From positions 1-12,822 of the forward strand of contig DGHT01000067.1 of NCBI GenBank assembly GCA_002392765.1: a stretch of 12,822 bases of DNA, read 5' to 3'. Origin of the DNA: Verrucomicrobia bacterium UBA3841 (GTDB lineage: Bacteria; Verrucomicrobiota; Kiritimatiellia; RFP12; UBA1067). The number at the start of each line of letters is the position of its first letter. Position 1 is the stretch's first letter. A model generated the notes under the pieces. That model worked only from the letters and a program-made list of their open reading frames with translations, had not been told where the DNA came from and made no database searches. This document shows, piece after piece, positions 11,595 through 12,822 of the stretch. The position numbers were made by a program, and so were the translations under genes.

Positions 11595-11596
11595 TT
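11524..11596 (-). repeat. Long form of the MRI element, copy B
   Basis: Direct counterpart of 7661-7737. The two copies, in the same orientation, bracket the toxin-antitoxin island internally, as the uxuA duplication does externally. Confidence 0.8.
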
Positions 11597-11624
11597 ACAC
11601 AGCCATCCTTTCTTGCAGATTTCC

Positions 11625-11957
11625 TCACTCACAGGCTCTCCGGCTTCTTCTCGACAGGCAGCCACACGCGGAAGGAAGAGTCGTCGCCCCATCCATCGCG
11701 GAACTACCAGTAATTTCGCTGCAGACGTCGTCGAAGACCATCGGCTCGCGGCGGTCGGATGTGCCAGGCGCAAGCGGGAACGAGACATTATCGAGCTGAA
11801 GTCCGTCCACGTGCCGCGCGTACAGGCCGTAGGCGGGCAGGATGCAGCCGAACATGTGCGCGTCGGGATACTTGCCCGCGACCTCGGGCACCGGCCGCGT
11901 ACGCTCCGCCGCCGTGTCGCCGCCGCCCCTGCAGACGATCCTGACGTTTCTGAGCGC
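11625..11957 (-). pseudogene. GH28-like polygalacturonase C-terminal fragment
   Basis: The minus-strand frame reads ALRNVRIVCRGGGD, then VPEVAGKYPDAHMFG, ILPAYGLYARHVDGLQLDNV, SFPLAPG and REPMVFDDV. These are the last coils of a GH28 pectin-degrading beta-helix (exopolygalacturonase-like). The N-terminal majority, including the catalytic Asp motifs, is missing. After FDDV the frame loses likeness, and a different frame ends DDSSFRVWLPVEKKPESL (stop 11629-11631), so a frameshift or a second fragment is present. The fragment joins uxuA-derived sequence out of frame at about 11953. It is dead as an enzyme but shows that pectinase genes existed near this locus. Confidence 0.65.
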
Positions 11958-12540
11958 CGCGCCCTTCGCGCACGCCCGTCCGCGACCAGCCCTTCCCGAC
12001 CATGAAGTTGTAACAGAGGAGCTTTATCCCGAGCCTTCCCATCGACTCCAGCAGCTCGCGGTAGTGCGACAAAGCTTCCTCTCGCAGAGTCGCAGCGTCA
12101 TCTTTTACCGGATTTGCAGGATTAAGATTGCTATCGCTGCTTGGAGTTTTGGAGTCTTGGAGAATTGAAGTCGATGCCATATTCTCCAGAACTCCAAGAC
12201 TCCCAGTAGCGAAAGCAACATTTGAATTTGTTATTTGTGAGCTGTTGTCATTTGTGCGGAATTCATCTTTGCGATCTTTGCGTTCTTTGCGGCTGAAATC
12301 TTCCGCCGCGCCGTATTCCTTGATCGGCGTCATGTCGAACGGATCGCCTTCGAGCCCGACGACGTTCAACCCTTCAACCTTCAACCTTTCAACAATCGAC
12401 CGCAAGGTCGAGAGCCGCCACGGATCGGCGAGTCCCGTCAATTCCGGGTTCACCTTTACGATGACATCCGTTATCCCCATCTGCGGACAAAGCTTCCACA
12501 GAGGATGCGGAGTCGGCGGAACAAATTCTACTAGTTTCAT
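11954..12540 (-). pseudogene. uxuA: Truncated second copy of mannonate dehydratase
   Basis: The ATG at 12540 begins MKLVEFVPPTPHPLWKLCPQ. Codons 1-73 match the intact copy with few changes (for example TELADP to TGLADP). About 75 residues of unrelated low-complexity sequence follow (RKERKDRKDEFRTND, GSLGVLENMASTSIL). Homology resumes at EALSHYRELLESMGRLGIKL and continues to GVREGRG. The copy then runs into the GH28 fragment in the wrong frame, losing every metal-binding residue. The filler is exactly 201 bp longer than in the intact copy, so the frame is kept. The promoter and upstream 65 bp are duplicated too, so the fragment is probably still transcribed. Confidence 0.85.
12079..12312. repeat. 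Repeat-word insert in uxuA copy 2 with 23-nt hairpin
   Basis: The filler contains CTTTGCGATCTTTGCG-type words and a long inverted repeat. Arms at 12143-12165 and 12181-12203 (GGAGT...TTGGAGAAT and complement) match at 20 of 23 positions around a 15-nt loop. The content is spacer-like, yet the reading frame stays open through it. Confidence 0.75.
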
Positions 12541-12551
12541 CGTTGCAAGAA

Positions 12552-12580
12552 ATTATATCAAAAATCCTCTCCACGATAAA
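12552..12580 (-). promoter_or_regulatory. Duplicated uxuA promoter
   Basis: Exact counterpart of 7385-7413 displaced by 5,167 bp, with TATAAT at 12552-12557, 11 nt before the ATG. Conservation of a promoter beside a broken gene indicates a recent duplication. Confidence 0.5.
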
Positions 12581-12765
12581 ACCCGCATCCGGCAACTTCT
12601 CCGCCATTTCAGGCAAAGGGGAAAGCAGGATTTATATCGTATCGACGTTCCATGCGCCCACACCCTTCTCGATTTCGGTACCGCCGCCGGGACATATCCC
12701 CCAACCAAAGGTTGTCCGCAACGCGGATGCCCTGGCAGGGGTGCGGCTTTCCCAGTTAATGCTTC

Positions 12766-12794
12766 CATACCATGGGGTCTCATACCATGGGGTG
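12766..12794. repeat. 15-bp tandem repeat with CCATGG palindromes
   Basis: Two adjacent units begin CATACCATGGGGT at 12766 and 12781. The surrounding 12608-12822 shows no convincing gene. It ends in a GAGCGGGACGC word like that within the cloverleaf insert at 6594-6612. Confidence 0.7.
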
Positions 12795-12822
12795 TAGAGT
12801 AGAGCGGGACGCCCCCGCAGGG

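Noticed and set aside
12553..12783. Minus-strand ORF of 76 codons at the right end
   Set aside because: It crosses the uxuA promoter and tandem repeats, and shows no motif or ribosome site.

Overview
The window reads as a gut-type polysaccharide-degrading bacterium. The genes are moderately GC-rich, and the spacers are full of short reiterated 'words' such as GTTGAAAGG, GAAGTCCGAAGTC and GGAACGGGGAAT. A GH51 arabinofuranosidase beside mannonate dehydratase, plus this repeat-word style, suggest a Verrucomicrobiota/Kiritimatiellota-like or related PVC lineage. That placement is inference; no rRNA or other marker gene is present.

Layout. (1) 1-435, minus strand: the N-terminal part of an unrecognised basic protein running off the window. 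(2) 436-1323: a gene-poor stretch with four copies of a 27-bp element and a 51-bp minisatellite. (3) 1324-7373, minus strand: a sugar-acid/pectin block in transcription order mannonate dehydratase, SDR oxidoreductase, MFS transporter, RraA-family aldolase-like protein and secreted GH51 arabinofuranosidase. Together these fit release of arabinose side chains, uptake of a sugar or uronate, oxidoreduction, and dehydration to 2-keto-3-deoxygluconate. RraA is a possible pyruvate-type aldolase step, which is inference. (4) 7440-11600: an island of toxin-antitoxin and effector genes. It holds a RelB/DinJ antitoxin with an N-terminally truncated YoeB toxin, an AbiEi/AbiEii pair enclosed by 22-bp inverted repeats, and a two-gene operon of an unknown protein plus a DUF2235 (Tle1-like) lipase. 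(5) 11600-12822: a GH28 C-terminal fragment fused out of frame to a second copy of the mannonate dehydratase promoter and 5' end.

Two patterns run across the genes. First, an element with core ATGAGAAYC-NNN-TGCGGAA occurs eight times. In its four minus-strand copies it is a start codon, usually with a good Shine-Dalgarno sequence, followed by a signal-peptide-like MR-x-x-CGTI-x-AA. Most of these copies lead into very short ORFs, and one 36-aa ORF begins a chain of overlapping ORFs into the DUF2235 operon. Second, spacer-type repeat words and hairpins are found inside mannonate dehydratase as in-frame insertions. The two copies carry different filler at the same position. The island is bracketed by this direct duplication, so recombination between the copies could delete it.

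Several minus-strand genes have a -10 box only 6-11 nt from the ATG and no Shine-Dalgarno sequence, suggesting leaderless or nearly leaderless transcripts. No tRNA, rRNA or CRISPR array was recognised.
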